A stretch of 30,863 nt of DNA from positions 1 through 30,863 of the forward strand of contig NEEC01000489.1 in assembly GCA_002189035.1 (NCBI GenBank), read 5' to 3'. This document shows, in pieces, positions 13,313-24,436 of the stretch. The notes below the pieces were generated by a model, which made no database searches, was not told the DNA's origin, and worked only from the letters and a program-made list of their open reading frames with translations. Position numbers and translations under genes: made by a program. Numbering within the stretch: the first letter of the stretch is position 1; the number at the start of each line of letters is the position of its first letter. Origin of the DNA: Utricularia gibba (Eukaryota; Streptophyta; Magnoliopsida; Lamiales; Lentibulariaceae).

Positions 13313-13607
13313 ATGATCATCTCGAAATCCAAATTTCACATCGTCCCATGAAATACATATGTCTTGCATGCGAAAATCACATTCGCATCGAGTCGGGTGT
13401 CCCGAGTCGCATCGTCCACTCGGCTAATTCTTTCGAGCAATGTTAACAAGCGAGCACACGAAAGAAAGAAGACGGCTCGGAACGAGCTTCGAAACGGTAT
13501 GATATGTGCAACATGACTCATCACCGTTTGCAAGATATCCACTCGATACCGAAGAGTGCACGAGGCCACCATGAGGTTGTGGCTAGGGACACACCATGGC
13601 ATCTTAA
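13313..13607 (+). repeat. Rearranged monomer 40 (295 bp)
   Basis: After GTCGCATCGTCC the unit jumps to ACTCGGCTAATTCTTTCGAG, losing much of consensus 106-158. It then reads CAATGTTAACAAGCGAGC before CACGAAAGAAAGAAGACGG. This is the most altered unit in its middle part. Partner monomer 84 is also abnormal but in a different way. Confidence 0.8.
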
Positions 13608-14293
13608 ATGATCATCTCGAAATCCAAATTTCACATCGTCCCATGAAATACATATGTCTTGCATGCAAAAATCACATTCGCATCGAGTCGGGTGTCCCGA
13701 GTCGCATCGTCGCGAACGTGGTGGCCACTTCGTTGCACATCTGAAGGCTAATATAAGGCAATCTTTCGAGCATTTGTGCCTCCTCGGACGAACAAGTTCT
13801 CAACACGAAAGAAGACCGGCTCGAACGAGCTTCGAAACGGTATGCTATGTGCAACATGACTCATCACCATTTGCAAGATATCCACTCGATACCGAAGAGT
13901 GCACGAGGCCACCATGAGGTTGTGGCTAGGGACACACCATGGCATCTTAAATGATCATCTCGAAATCTGAAATTTCACATCGTCCATGAAATAATATGTC
14001 TTGCATGCCGAAAATCACATTCGCATCGAGTCGGTGTCCCGAGTCGCATCGTCGCGAACGTGGTGGCCACTTCGTTGCACATCTTAAGGCTAATATAAGG
14101 CAATCTTTCGAGCATTTGTGCCTCCTCGGACGAACAAGTTCTCAACACGAAAGAAGACCGGCTCGAACGAGCTTCGAAACGGTATGCTATGTGCAACATG
14201 ACTCATCACCATTTGCAAGATATCCACTCGATACCGAAGAGTGCACGAGGCCACCATGAGGTTGTGGCTAGGGACACACCCATGGCATCTTAA

Positions 14294-14621
14294 ATGATCA
14301 TCTCGAAATCCAAATATTCACATCGTCCCATGAAATACATATGTCTTGCATGCCGAAAATCACATTCGCATCGAGTCGGGTGTCCCGAGTCGCATCGTCG
14401 CGAACGTTGTGGCCACTTCGTTGCACATCTTAAGGCTAATATAAGGCAATCTTTCGAGCATTTGTGCCTCCTCGGACGAACAAGTTCTCAACACGAAAGA
14501 GACCGGCTCGGAACGCTATGTGCAACATGACTCATCACCGTTTGCAAGATATCCACTCGATACGAAGAGTGCACGAGGCCACCATGAGGTTGTGGCTAGG
14601 GACACACCCATGGCATCTTAA
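14294..14621 (+). repeat. Short monomer 43 (328 bp)
   Basis: It carries the recurrent deletion (CGGAACGCTATGTG), the CACCGTTTG allele, an unusual GAACGTTGTGGCC, and GATACGAAGAG lacking one C. Partner monomer 87 has the same main deletion and the same allele. Confidence 0.85.
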
Positions 14622-16693
14622 ATGATCATCTCGAAATCCAAATATTCACATCGTCCCATGAAATACATATGTCTTGCATGCCGAAAATCACATTCGCATC
14701 GAGTCGGGTGTCCCGAGTCGCATCGTCGCGAACGTGTGGCCACTTCGTTGCACATCTTAAGGCTAATATAAGGCAATCTTTCGAGCATTTGTGCCTCCTC
14801 GGACGAACAAGTTCTCAACACGAAAGAGACCGGCTCGGAACGAGCTTCGAAACGGTATGCTATGTGCAACATGACTCATCACCATTTGCAAGATATCCAC
14901 TCGATACCGAAGAGTGCACGAGGCCACCATGAGGTTGTGGCTAGGGACACACCATGGCATCTTAAATGATCATCTCGAAATCCAAATATTCACATCGTCC
15001 CATGAAATACATATGTCTTGCATGCCGAAAATCACATTCGCATCGAGTCGGTGTCCCGAGTCGCATCGTCGCGAACGTGGTGGCCACTTCGTTGCACATC
15101 TGAAGGCTAATATAAGGCAATCTTTCGAGCATTTGTGCCTCCTCGGACGAACAAGTTCTCAACACGAAAGTAGACCGGCTCGGAACGAGCTTCGAAACGG
15201 TATGCTATGTGCAACATGACTCATCACCATTTGCAAGATATCCACTCGATACCGAAGAGTGCACGAGGCCACCATGAGGTTGTGGCTAGGGACACACCCA
15301 TGGCATCTTAAATGATCATCTCGAATTCCAAATATTCACATCGTCCCATGAAATACATATGTCTTGCATGCCGAAAATCACATTCGCATCGAGTCGGGTG
15401 TCCCGAGTCGCATCGTCGCGAACGTGGTGGCCACTTCGTTGCACATCTGAAGGCTAATATAAGGCAATCTTTCGAGCATTTGTGCCTCCTCGGACGAACA
15501 AGTTCTCAACACGAAAGAAGACCGGCTCGGAACGAGCTTCGAAACGGTATGCTATGTGCAACATGACTCATCACCATTTGCAAGATATCCACTCGATACC
15601 GAAGAGTGCACGAGGCCACCATGAGGTTGTGGCTAGGGACACACCCATGGCATCTTAAATGATCATCTCGAAATCCAAATTTCACATCGTCCCATGAAAT
15701 ACATATGTCTTGCATGCAAAAATCACATTCGCATCGAGTCGGGTGTCCCGAGTCGCATCGTCGCGAACGTGGTGGCCACTTCGTTGCACATCTGAAGGCT
15801 AATATAAGGCAATCTTTCGAGCATTTGTGCCTCCTCGGACGAACAAGTTCTCAAACGAAAGAAGACCGGCTCGGAACGAGCTTCGAAACGGTATGCTATG
15901 TGCAACATGACTCATCACCATTTGCAAGATATCCACTCGATACCGAAGAGTGCACGAGGCCACCATGAGGTTGTGGCTAGGGACACACCCATGGCATCTT
16001 AAATGATCATCTCGAAATCCAAAATATTCACATCGTCCCATGAAATAATATGTCTTGCATGCCGAAAATCACATTCGCATCGAGTCGGGTTCCCGAGTCG
16101 CATCGTCGCGAACGTGGTGGCCACTTCGTTGCACATCTGAAGGCTAATATAAGGCAATCTTTCGAGCATTTGTGCCTCCTCGGACGAACAAGTTCTCAAC
16201 ACGAAAGAAGACCGGCTCGAACGAGCTTCGAAACGGTATGCTATGTGCAACATGACTCATCACCATTTGCAAGATATCCACTCGATACCGAAGAGTGCAC
16301 GAGGCCACCATGAGGTTGTGGCTAGGGACACACCCATGGCATCTTAAATGATCATCTCGAAATCCAAATATTCACATCGTCCCATGAAATACATATGTCT
16401 TGCATGCCGAAAATCACATTCGCATCGAGTCGGGTGTCCCGAGTCGCATCGTCGCGAACGTGGTGGCCACTTCGTTGCACATCTGAAGGCTAATATAAGG
16501 CAATCTTTCGAGCATTTGTGCCTCCTCGGACGAACAAGTTCTCAACACGAAAGAAGACCGGCTCGAACGAGCTTCGAAACGGTATGCTATGTGCAACATG
16601 ACTCATCACCATTTGCAAGATATCCACTCGATACCGAAGAGTGCACGAGGCCACCATGAGGTTGTGGCTAGGGACACACCCATGGCATCTTAA

Positions 16694-17019
16694 ATGATCA
16701 TCTCGAAATCCAAATTTCACATCGTCCCATGAAATACATATGTCTTGCATGCCGAAAATCACATTCGCATCGAGTCGGGTGTCCCGAGTCGCATCGTCGC
16801 GAACGTGTGGCCACTTCGTTGCACATCTTAAGGCTAATATAAGGCAATCTTTCGAGCATTTGTGCCTCCTCGGACGAACAAGTTCTCAACACGAAAGAGA
16901 CCGGCTCGAAACGCTATGTGCAACATGACTCATCACCGTTTGCAAGATATCCACTCGATACCGAAGAGTGCACGAGGCCACCATGAGGTGTGGCTAGGGA
17001 CACACCCATGGCATCTTAA
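16694..17019 (+). repeat. Short monomer 50 (326 bp)
   Basis: The recurrent deletion reads GGCTCGAAACGCTATGTG. CATGAGGTGTGGC lacks one T, and the CACCGTTTG allele is present. It pairs with monomer 6 at a shift of 44 and with monomer 67 at a shift of 17. Confidence 0.85.
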
Positions 17020-18737
17020 ATGATCATCTCGAAATCCAAAATTTCACATCGTCCCATGAAATACATATGTCTTGCATGCCGAAAATCACATTCGCATCGA
17101 GTCGGGTGTCCCGAGTCGCATCGTCGCGAACGTGGTGGCCACTTCGTTGCACATCTGAAGGCTAATATAAGGCAATCTTTCGAGCATTTGTGCCTCCTCG
17201 GACGAACAAGTTCTCAACACGAAGAAGACCGGCTCGGAACGAGCTTCGAAACGGTATGCTATGTGCAACATGACTCATCACCATTTGCAAGATATCCACT
17301 CGATACCGAAGAGTGCACGAGGCCACCATGAGGTTGTGGCTAGGGACACACCCATGGCATCTTAAATGATCATCTCGAAATCCAAATTTCACATCGTCCC
17401 ATGAAATAAATATGTCTTGCATGCAAAAATCACATTCGCATCGAGTCGGTGTCCCGAGTCGCATCGTCGCGAACGTGTGGCCATTCGTTGCACATCTGAA
17501 GGCTAATATAAGGCAATCTTTCGAGCATTTGTGCCTCCTCGGACGAACAAGTTCTCAAACGAAAGAAGACCGGCTCGGAACGAGCTTCGAAACGGTATGC
17601 TATGTGCAACATGACTCATCACCGTTTGCAAGATATCCACTCGATACCGAAGAGTGCACGAGGCCACCATGAGGTTGTGGCTAGGGACACACCCATGGCA
17701 TCTTAAATGATCATCTCGAAATCCAAATATTCACATCGTCCCATGAAATACATATGTCTTGCATGCCGAAAATCACATTCGCATCGAGTCGGGTGTCCCG
17801 AGTCGCATCGTCGCGAACGTGTGGCCACTTCGTTGCACATCTTAAGGCTAATATAAGGCAATCTTTCGAGCATTTGTGCCTCCTCGGACGAACAAGTTCT
17901 CAACACGAAAGAGGCTCGGAACGAGCTTCGAAACGGTATGCTATGTGCAACATGACTCATCACCATTTGCAAGATATCCACTCGATACCGAAGAGTGCAC
18001 GAGGCCACCATGAGGTTGTGGCTAGGGACACACCCATGGCATCTTAAATGATCATCTCGAAATCCAAATATTCACATCGTCCCATGAAATACATATGTCT
18101 TGCATGCCGAAAATCACATTCGCATCGAGTCGGGTGTCCCGAGTCGCATCGTCGCGAACGTGTGGCCACTTCGTTGCACATCTTAAGGCTAATATAAGGC
18201 AATCTTTCGAGCATTTGTGCCTCCTCGGACGAACAAGTTCTCAACACGAAAGAAACCGGCTCGGAACGAGCTTCGAAACGGTATGCTATGTGCAACATGA
18301 CTCATCACCGTTTGCAAGATATCCACTCGATACCGAAGAGTGCACGAGGCCACCATGAGGTTGTGGCTAGGGACACACCCATGGCATCTTAAATGATCAT
18401 CTCGAAATCCAAATATTCACATCGTCCCATGAAATACATATGTCTTGCATGCCGAAAATCACATTCGCATCGAGTCGGGTGTCCCGAGTCGCATCGTCGC
18501 GAACGTGTGGCCACTTCGTTGCACATCTGAAGGCTAATATAAGGCAATCTTTCGAGCATTTGTGCCTCCTCGGACGAACAAGTTCTCAACACGAAAGAAG
18601 ACCGGCTCGAACGAGCTTCGAAACGGTATGCTATGTGCAACATGACTCATCACCATTTGCAAGATATCCACTCGATACCGAAGAGTGCACGAGGCCACCA
18701 TGAGGTTGTGGCTAGGGACACACCCATGGCATCTTAA

Positions 18738-19061
18738 ATGATCATCTCGAAATCCAAATTTCACATCGTCCCATGAAATAATATGTCTTGCATGCGAAAA
18801 TCACATTCGCATCGAGTTGTCCCGAGTCGCATCGTCGCGAACGTGTGGCCACTTCGTTGCACATCTTAAGGCTAATATAAGGCAATCTTTCGAGCATTTG
18901 TGCCTCCTCGGACGAACAAGTTCTCAACACGAAAGAGACCCGGCTTCGAACGGTATGTGTGCAACATGACTCATCACCGTTTGCAAGATATCCACTCGAT
19001 ACCGAAGAGTGCACGAGGCCACCATGAGGTTGTGGCTAGGGACACACCCATGGCATCTTAA
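18738..19061 (+). repeat. Short monomer 56 (324 bp)
   Basis: It has AAATAATATG, GCATGCGAAAATC and CGAGTTGTCCCGAG near the start. The variable part reads GAGACCCGGCTTCGAACGG then TATGTGTGCAAC. It shares AAATAATATG with monomer 29 and the CACCGTTTG allele with monomer 12. Confidence 0.85.
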
Positions 19062-19406
19062 ATGATCATCTCGAAATCCAAAATTTCACATCGTCCCATG
19101 AAATACATGTCTTGCATGCCGAAAATCACATTCGCATCGAGTCGGGTGTCCCGAGTCGCATCGTCGCGAACGTGGTGGCCACTTCGTTGCACATCTGAAG
19201 GCTAATATAAGGCAATCTTTCGAGCATTTGTGCCTCCTCGGACGAACAAGTTCTCAACACGAAAGAAGACCGGCTCGGAACGAGCTTCGAAACGGTATGC
19301 TATGTGCAACATGACTCATCACCATTTGCAAGATATCCACTCGATACCGAAGAGTGCACGAGGCCACCATGAGGTTGTGGCTAGGGACACACCCATGGCA
19401 TCTTAA

Positions 19407-19734
19407 ATGATCATCTCGAAATCCAAATTTCACATCGTCCCATGAAATACATATGTCTTGCATGCCGAAAATCACATTCGCATCGAGTCGGTGTCCCGAG
19501 TCGCATCGTCGCGAACGTGGTGGCCACTTCGTTGCACATCTGAAGGCTAATATAAGGCAATCTTTCGAGCATTTGTGCCTCCTCGGACGAACAAGTTCTC
19601 AACACGAAAGAAGACCGGCTTCGAACGCTATGTGCAACATGACTCATCACCATTTGCAAGATATCCACTCGATACCGAAGAGTGCACGAGGCCACCATGA
19701 GGTTGTGGCTAGGGACACACCCATGGCATCTTAA
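19407..19734 (+). repeat. Short monomer 58 (328 bp)
   Basis: GGCTTCGAACGCTATGTG marks the recurrent deletion, and GTCGGTGTC is present, as in its partner monomer 14. Confidence 0.85.
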
Positions 19735-20427
19735 ATGATCATCTCGAAATCCAAAATTTCACATCGTCCCATGAAATACATATGTCTTGCATGCCGAAAA
19801 TCACATTCGCATCGAGTCGGGTGTCCCGAGTCGCATCGTCGCGAACGTGGTGGCCACTTCGTTGCACATCTGAAGGCTAATATAAGGCAATCTTTCGAGC
19901 ATTTGTGCCTCCTCGGACGAACAAGTTCTCAACACGAAAGAGACCGGCTCGGAACGAGCTTCGAAACGGTATGCTATGTGCAACATGACTCATCACCATT
20001 TTGCAAGATATCCACTCGATACCGAAGAGTGCACGAGGCCACCATGAGGTTGTGGCTAGGGACACACCCATGGCATCTTAAATGATCATCTCGAAATCCA
20101 AATATTCACATCGTCCCATGAAATACATATGTCTTGCATGCCGAAAATCACATTCGCATCGAGTCGGGTGTCCCGAGTCGCATCGTCGCGAACGTGTGGC
20201 CACTTCGTTGCACATCTTAAGGCTAATATAAGGCAATCTTTCGAGCATTTGTGCCTCCTCGGACGAACAAGTTCTCAACACGAAAGAAGACCGGCTCGGA
20301 ACGAGCTTCGAAACGGTATGCTATGTGCAACATGACTCATCACCGTTTGCAAGATATCCACTCGATACCGAAGAGTGCACGAGGCCACCATGAGGTTGTG
20401 GCTAGGGACACACCCATGGCATCTTAA

Positions 20428-20690
20428 ATGATCATCTCGAAATCCAAATTTCACATCGTCCCATGAAATACATATGTCTTGCATGCCGAAAATCACATTC
20501 GCATCGAGTCGGGTGTCCCGAGTCGCATCGTCGCGAACGTGTGGCCACTTCGTTGCACATCTTAAGGCTAATATAAGGCAATCTTTCGAGCATTTGTGCC
20601 TCCTCGGACGAACAAGTTCTCAACACGAAAGTTCGGAACGAACATGAGCGAAAAAGTGCACAGGTTGTGGACACACCCATGGCATCTTAA
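20428..20690 (+). repeat. Strongly shortened monomer 61 (263 bp)
   Basis: After CACGAAAG the unit reads TTCGGAACGAACATGAGCG, then AAAAAGTGCACAGGTTGTGG and ACACACCC. It has the same general arrangement as monomer 17, but the exact retained bases differ. Confidence 0.85.
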
Positions 20691-22154
20691 ATGATCATCT
20701 CGAAATCCAAATATTCACATCGTCCCATGAAATACATATGTCTTGCATGCCGAAAATCACATTCGCATCGAGTCGGGTGTCCCGAGTCGCATCGTCGCGA
20801 ACGTGTGGCCACTTCGTTGCACATCTGAAGGCTAATATAAGGCAATCTTTCGAGCATTTGTGCCTCCTCGGACGAACAAGTTCTCAACACGAAAAAAGAC
20901 CGGCTCGGAACGAGCTTCGAAACGGTATGCTATGTGCAACATGACTCATCACCATTTGCAAGATATCCACTCGATACCGAAGAGTGCACGAGGCCACCAT
21001 GAGGTTGTGGCTAGGGACACACCCATGGCATCTTAAATGATCATCTCGAAATCCAAAATATTCACATCGTCCCATGAAATACATATGTCTTGCATGCCGA
21101 AAATCACATTCGCATCGAGTCGGTGTCCCGAGTCGCATCGTCGCGAACGTGGTGGCCACTTCGTTGCACATCTTAAGGCTAATATAAGGCAATCTTTCGA
21201 GCATTTGTGCCTCCTCGGACGAACAAGTTCTCAACACGAAAGAGACCGGCTCGGAACGAGCTTCGAAACGGTATGCTATGTGCAACATGACTCATCACCA
21301 TTTGCAAGATATCCACTCGATACCGAAGAGTGCACGAGGCCACCATGAGGTTGTGGCTAGGGACACACCCATGGCATCTTAAATGATCATCTCGAAATCC
21401 AAATTTCACATCGTCCCATGAAATACATATGTCTTGCATGCCGAAAATCACATTCGCATCGAGTCGGGTGTCCCGAGTCGCATCGTCGCGAACGTGGTGG
21501 CCACTTCGTTGCACATCTGAAGGCTAATATAAGGCAATCTTTCGAGCATTTGTGCCTCCTCGGACGAACAAGTTCTCAACACGAAAGAAGACCGGCTCGG
21601 AACGAGCTTCGAAACGGTATGCTATGTGCAACATGACTCATCACCATTTGCAAGATATCCACTCGATACCGAAGAGTGCACGAGGCCACCATGAGGTTGT
21701 GGCTAGGGACACACCCATGGCATCTTAAATGATCATCTCGAAATCCAAATTTCACATCGTCCCATGAAATACATATGTCTTGCATGCCGAAAATCACATT
21801 CGCATCGAGTCGGTGTCCCGAGTCGCATCGTCGCGAACGTGTGGCCACTTCGTTGCACATCTGAAGGCTAATATAAGGCAATCTTTCGAGCATTTGTGCC
21901 TCCTCGGACGAACAAGTTCTCAACACGAAAGAAGACCGGCTCGGAACGAGCTTCGAAACGGTATGCTATGTGCAACATGACTCATCACCATTTGCAAGAT
22001 ATCCACTCGATACCGAAGAGTGCACGAGGCCACCATGAGGTTGTGGCTAGGGACACACCCATGGCATCTTAAATGATCATCTCGAAATCCAAATATTCAC
22101 ATCGTCCCATGAAATACATATGTCTTGCATGCCGAAAATCACATTCGCATCGAG

Positions 22155-22167
22155 TCGGGTGTCCCGA
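22155..22167. repeat. Short perfect inverted repeat in every monomer (reference copy)
   Basis: TCGGGTGTCCCGA can pair as a 5-bp stem (TCGGG/CCCGA) around a TGT loop. It is flanked by two direct copies of CGAGTCG spaced 14 bp apart. The element sits at consensus 83-95 and recurs in nearly all monomers. About a fifth of monomers lose one G here (TCGGTGTCCCGA), which shortens the stem. The stem is small, so structural significance is unproven, but the one-base loss is a useful marker for following monomer types through the array. Confidence 0.6.
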
Positions 22168-22245
22168 GTCGCATCGTCGCGAACGTGGTGGCCACTTCGT
22201 TGCACATCTTAAGGCTAATATAAGGCAATCTTTCGAGCATTTGTG

Positions 22246-22407
22246 CCTCCTCGGACGAACAAGTTCTCAACACGAAAGAAGACCGGCTCGGAACGAGCTT
22301 CGAAACGGTATGCTATGTGCAACATGACTCATCACCATTTGCAAGATATCCACTCGATACCGAAGAGTGCACGAGGCCACCATGAGGTTGTGGCTAGGGA
22401 CACACCC
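22246..22407 (+). other. Variable part of the monomer, consensus ~174-335 (reference copy)
   Basis: Most of the large deletions in the shortened monomers fall in this part of the unit; those in the 11296, 13313, 26113 and 28139 units begin further upstream. The most frequent event removes about 17 bp between CGGAACG and CTATGTG (consensus about 217-245), a segment that contains TTCGAA. In contrast, consensus 1-133 is almost unchanged across the 91 units apart from single-base differences. The boundary is judged by eye and is approximate. Confidence 0.65.
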
Positions 22408-22419
22408 ATGGCATCTTAA

Positions 22420-22720
22420 ATGATCATCTCGAAATCCAAATTTCACATCGTCCCATGAAATACATATGTCTTGCATGCCGAAAATCATTCGCATCGAGTC
22501 GGGTGTCCCGAGTCGCATCGTCGCGAACGTGGTGGCCACTTCGTTGCACATCTTAAGGCTAATATAAGGCAATCTTTCGAGCATTTGTGCCTCCTCGGAC
22601 GAACAAGTTCTCAACACGAAAGAGACCGGCTCGGAACGCTATGTGCAACATGACTCATCACCGTTTGCGAAAAGAGTGCACGAGGCCATGAGTTGTGGCT
22701 ACACACCCATGGCATCTTAA
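22420..22720 (+). repeat. Shortened monomer 67 (301 bp)
   Basis: GAAAATCATTCGC has lost CA. CGGAACGCTATGTG is the recurrent deletion. TTTGCGAAAAGAGTGC skips the GATATCCACTCGATACC part, and GCCATGAGTTGTGGCTACAC is shortened. Its partner is monomer 23. Confidence 0.85.
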
Positions 22721-23755
22721 ATGATCATCTCGAAATCCAAATATTCACATCGTCCCATGAAATACATATGTCTTGCATGCCGAAAATCACATTCGCATCG
22801 AGTCGGGTGTCCCGAGTCGCATCGTCGCGAACGTGGTGGCCACTTCGTTGCACATCTGAAGGCTAATATAAGGCAATCTTTCGAGCATTTGTGCCTCCTC
22901 GGACGAACAAGTTCTCAACACGAAAGAGACCGGCTCGGAACGAGCTTCGAAACGGTATGCTATGTGCAACATGACTCATCACCATTTGCAAGATATCCAC
23001 TCGATACCGAAGAGTGCACGAGGCCACCATGAGGTTGTGGCTAGGGACACACCCATGGCATCTTAAATGATCATCTCGAAATCCAAATATTCACATCGTC
23101 CCATGAAATACATATGTCTTGCATGCCGAAAATCACATTCGCATCGAGTCGGTGTCCCGAGTCGCATCGTCGCGAACGTGGTGGCCACTTCGTTGCACAT
23201 CTGAAGGCTAATATAAGGCAATCTTTCGAGCATTTGTGCCTCCGGACGAACAAGTTCTCAACACGAAAGAGACCGGCTCGGAACGAGCTTCGAAACGGTA
23301 TGCTATGTGCAACATGACTCATCACCATTTGCAAGATATCCACTCGATACCGAAGAGTGCACGAGGCCACCATGAGGTTGTGGCTAGGGACACACCCATG
23401 GCATCTTAAATGATCATCTCGAAATCCAAATTTCACATCGTCCCATGAAATACATATGTCTTGCATGCCGAAAATCACATTCGCATCGAGTCGGGTGTCC
23501 CGAGTCGCATCGTCGCGAACGTGGTGGCCACTTCGTTGCACATCTGAAGGCTAATATAAGGCAATCTTTCGAGCATTTGTGCCTCCTCGGACGAACAAGT
23601 TCTCAACACGAAAGAAGACCGGCTCGGAACGAGCTTCGAAACGGTATGCTATGTGCAACATGACTCATCACCATTTGCAAGATATCCACTCGATACCGAA
23701 GAGTGCACGAGGCCACCATGAGGTTGTGGCTAGGGACACACCCATGGCATCTTAA

Positions 23756-24090
23756 ATGATCATCTCGAAATCCAAATTTCACATCGTCCCATGAAATACA
23801 TATGTCTTGCATGCAAAAATCACATTCGCATCGAGTCGGTGTCCCGAGTCGCATCGTCGCGAACGTGTGGCCACTTCGTTGCACATCTAAGGCTAATATA
23901 AGGCAATCTTTCGAGCATTTGTGCCTCCTCGGACGAACAAGTTCTCAAACGAAAGGGCTCGGAACGAGCTTCGAAACGGTATGCTATGTGCAACATGACT
24001 CATCACCATTTGCAAGATATCCACTCGATACCGAAGAGTGCACGAGGCCACCATGAGGTTGTGGCTAGGGACACACCCATGGCATCTTAA
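23756..24090 (+). repeat. Mildly short monomer 71 (335 bp)
   Basis: It carries GCATGCAAAAATC, GTCGGTGTC and GTGTGGCC, all shared with monomer 27 at a shift of 44. Losses are CATCTAAGG and CTCAAACGAAAGGGCTCGG. Confidence 0.85.
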
Positions 24091-24436
24091 ATGATCATCT
24101 CGAAATCCAAATATTCACATCGTCCCATGAAATACATATGTCTTGCATGCCGAAAATCACATTCGCATCGAGTCGGGTGTCCCGAGTCGCATCGTCGCGA
24201 ACGTGTGGCCACTTCGTTGCACATCTTAAGGCTAATATAAGGCAATCTTTCGAGCATTTGTGCCTCCTCGGACGAACAAGTTCTCAACACGAAAGAAGAC
24301 CGGCTCGGAACGAGCTTCGAAACGGTATGATATGTGCAACATGACTCATCACCGTTTGCAAGATATCCACTCGATACCGAAGAGTGCACGAGGCCACCAT
24401 GAGGTTGTGGCTAGGGACACACCCATGGCATCTTAA

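Larger units (their letters stand above)
214..14965 (+). repeat. First 44-monomer superrepeat (monomers 1-44, ~14.75 kb)
   Basis: This block and the next share the order of marker monomers. Short monomers 6, 12, 14, 17, 23, 29, 34, 36, 40 and 43 here correspond one to one with 50, 56, 58, 61, 67, 73, 78, 80, 84 and 87. Monomers 44 and 88, the last of each block, differ only by a 2-bp deletion near consensus 105 and share the rare CACACCATGG ending. The choice of block start is arbitrary; only the shift of 44 is supported. Confidence 0.8.
11613..14965 (+). repeat. Partial HOR copy 3, first 10 of 17 monomers (monomers 35-44)
   Basis: Monomer starts are 11613, 11958, 12277, 12623, 12967, 13313, 13608, 13951, 14294 and 14622. 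The expected markers appear at the 4th (12623) and 8th (13951) for GTCGGTGTC and at the 6th (13313) for a short unit. Extra short units are the 2nd (11958) and 9th (14294). After the 10th unit the pattern restarts, so seven monomers of the HOR are missing. The register slip lies between monomers 42 and 48. Confidence 0.6.
14966..20690 (+). repeat. 17-monomer HOR copy 4 (monomers 45-61)
   Basis: Monomer starts are 14966, 15312, 15659, 16003, 16348, 16694, 17020, 17366, 17707, 18048, 18393, 18738, 19062, 19407, 19735, 20082 and 20428. Short units are the 6th, 12th, 14th and 17th, exactly as in copy 1. GTCGGTGTC is in the 8th and 14th and also the 1st. The 4th has a different one-base loss at the same place (GGGTTCCCG). 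Confidence 0.65.
22073..22419 (+). repeat. Reference full-length monomer (monomer 66, 347 bp)
   Basis: This copy has no visible deletion relative to its neighbours and serves as the coordinate reference: consensus position p is base 22072 + p. Landmarks are ATGATCAT at 1-8, ACATATGT at 44-51, GCATGC at 55-60, two CGAGTCG direct repeats at 79-85 and 93-99, TCGCGA at 105-110, the GTGGTGGCC segment near 113-121, the CTGAAGG/CTTAAGG variable site near 136-142, TTCGAA at 228-233, GATATC at 273-278 and CCATGG at 334-339. It carries the CTTAAGG allele, the CACCATTTG allele and the GGGTGTC allele. No promoter, terminator or coding signal is apparent. Confidence 0.9.

Noticed and set aside
22145-22161. 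CENP-B box-like motif (TTCG...CGGG) in the conserved part
   Set aside because: TTCG and CGGG occur near consensus 73-87, but the spacing is one base too long and the central A is not in place, so the canonical motif is not met.
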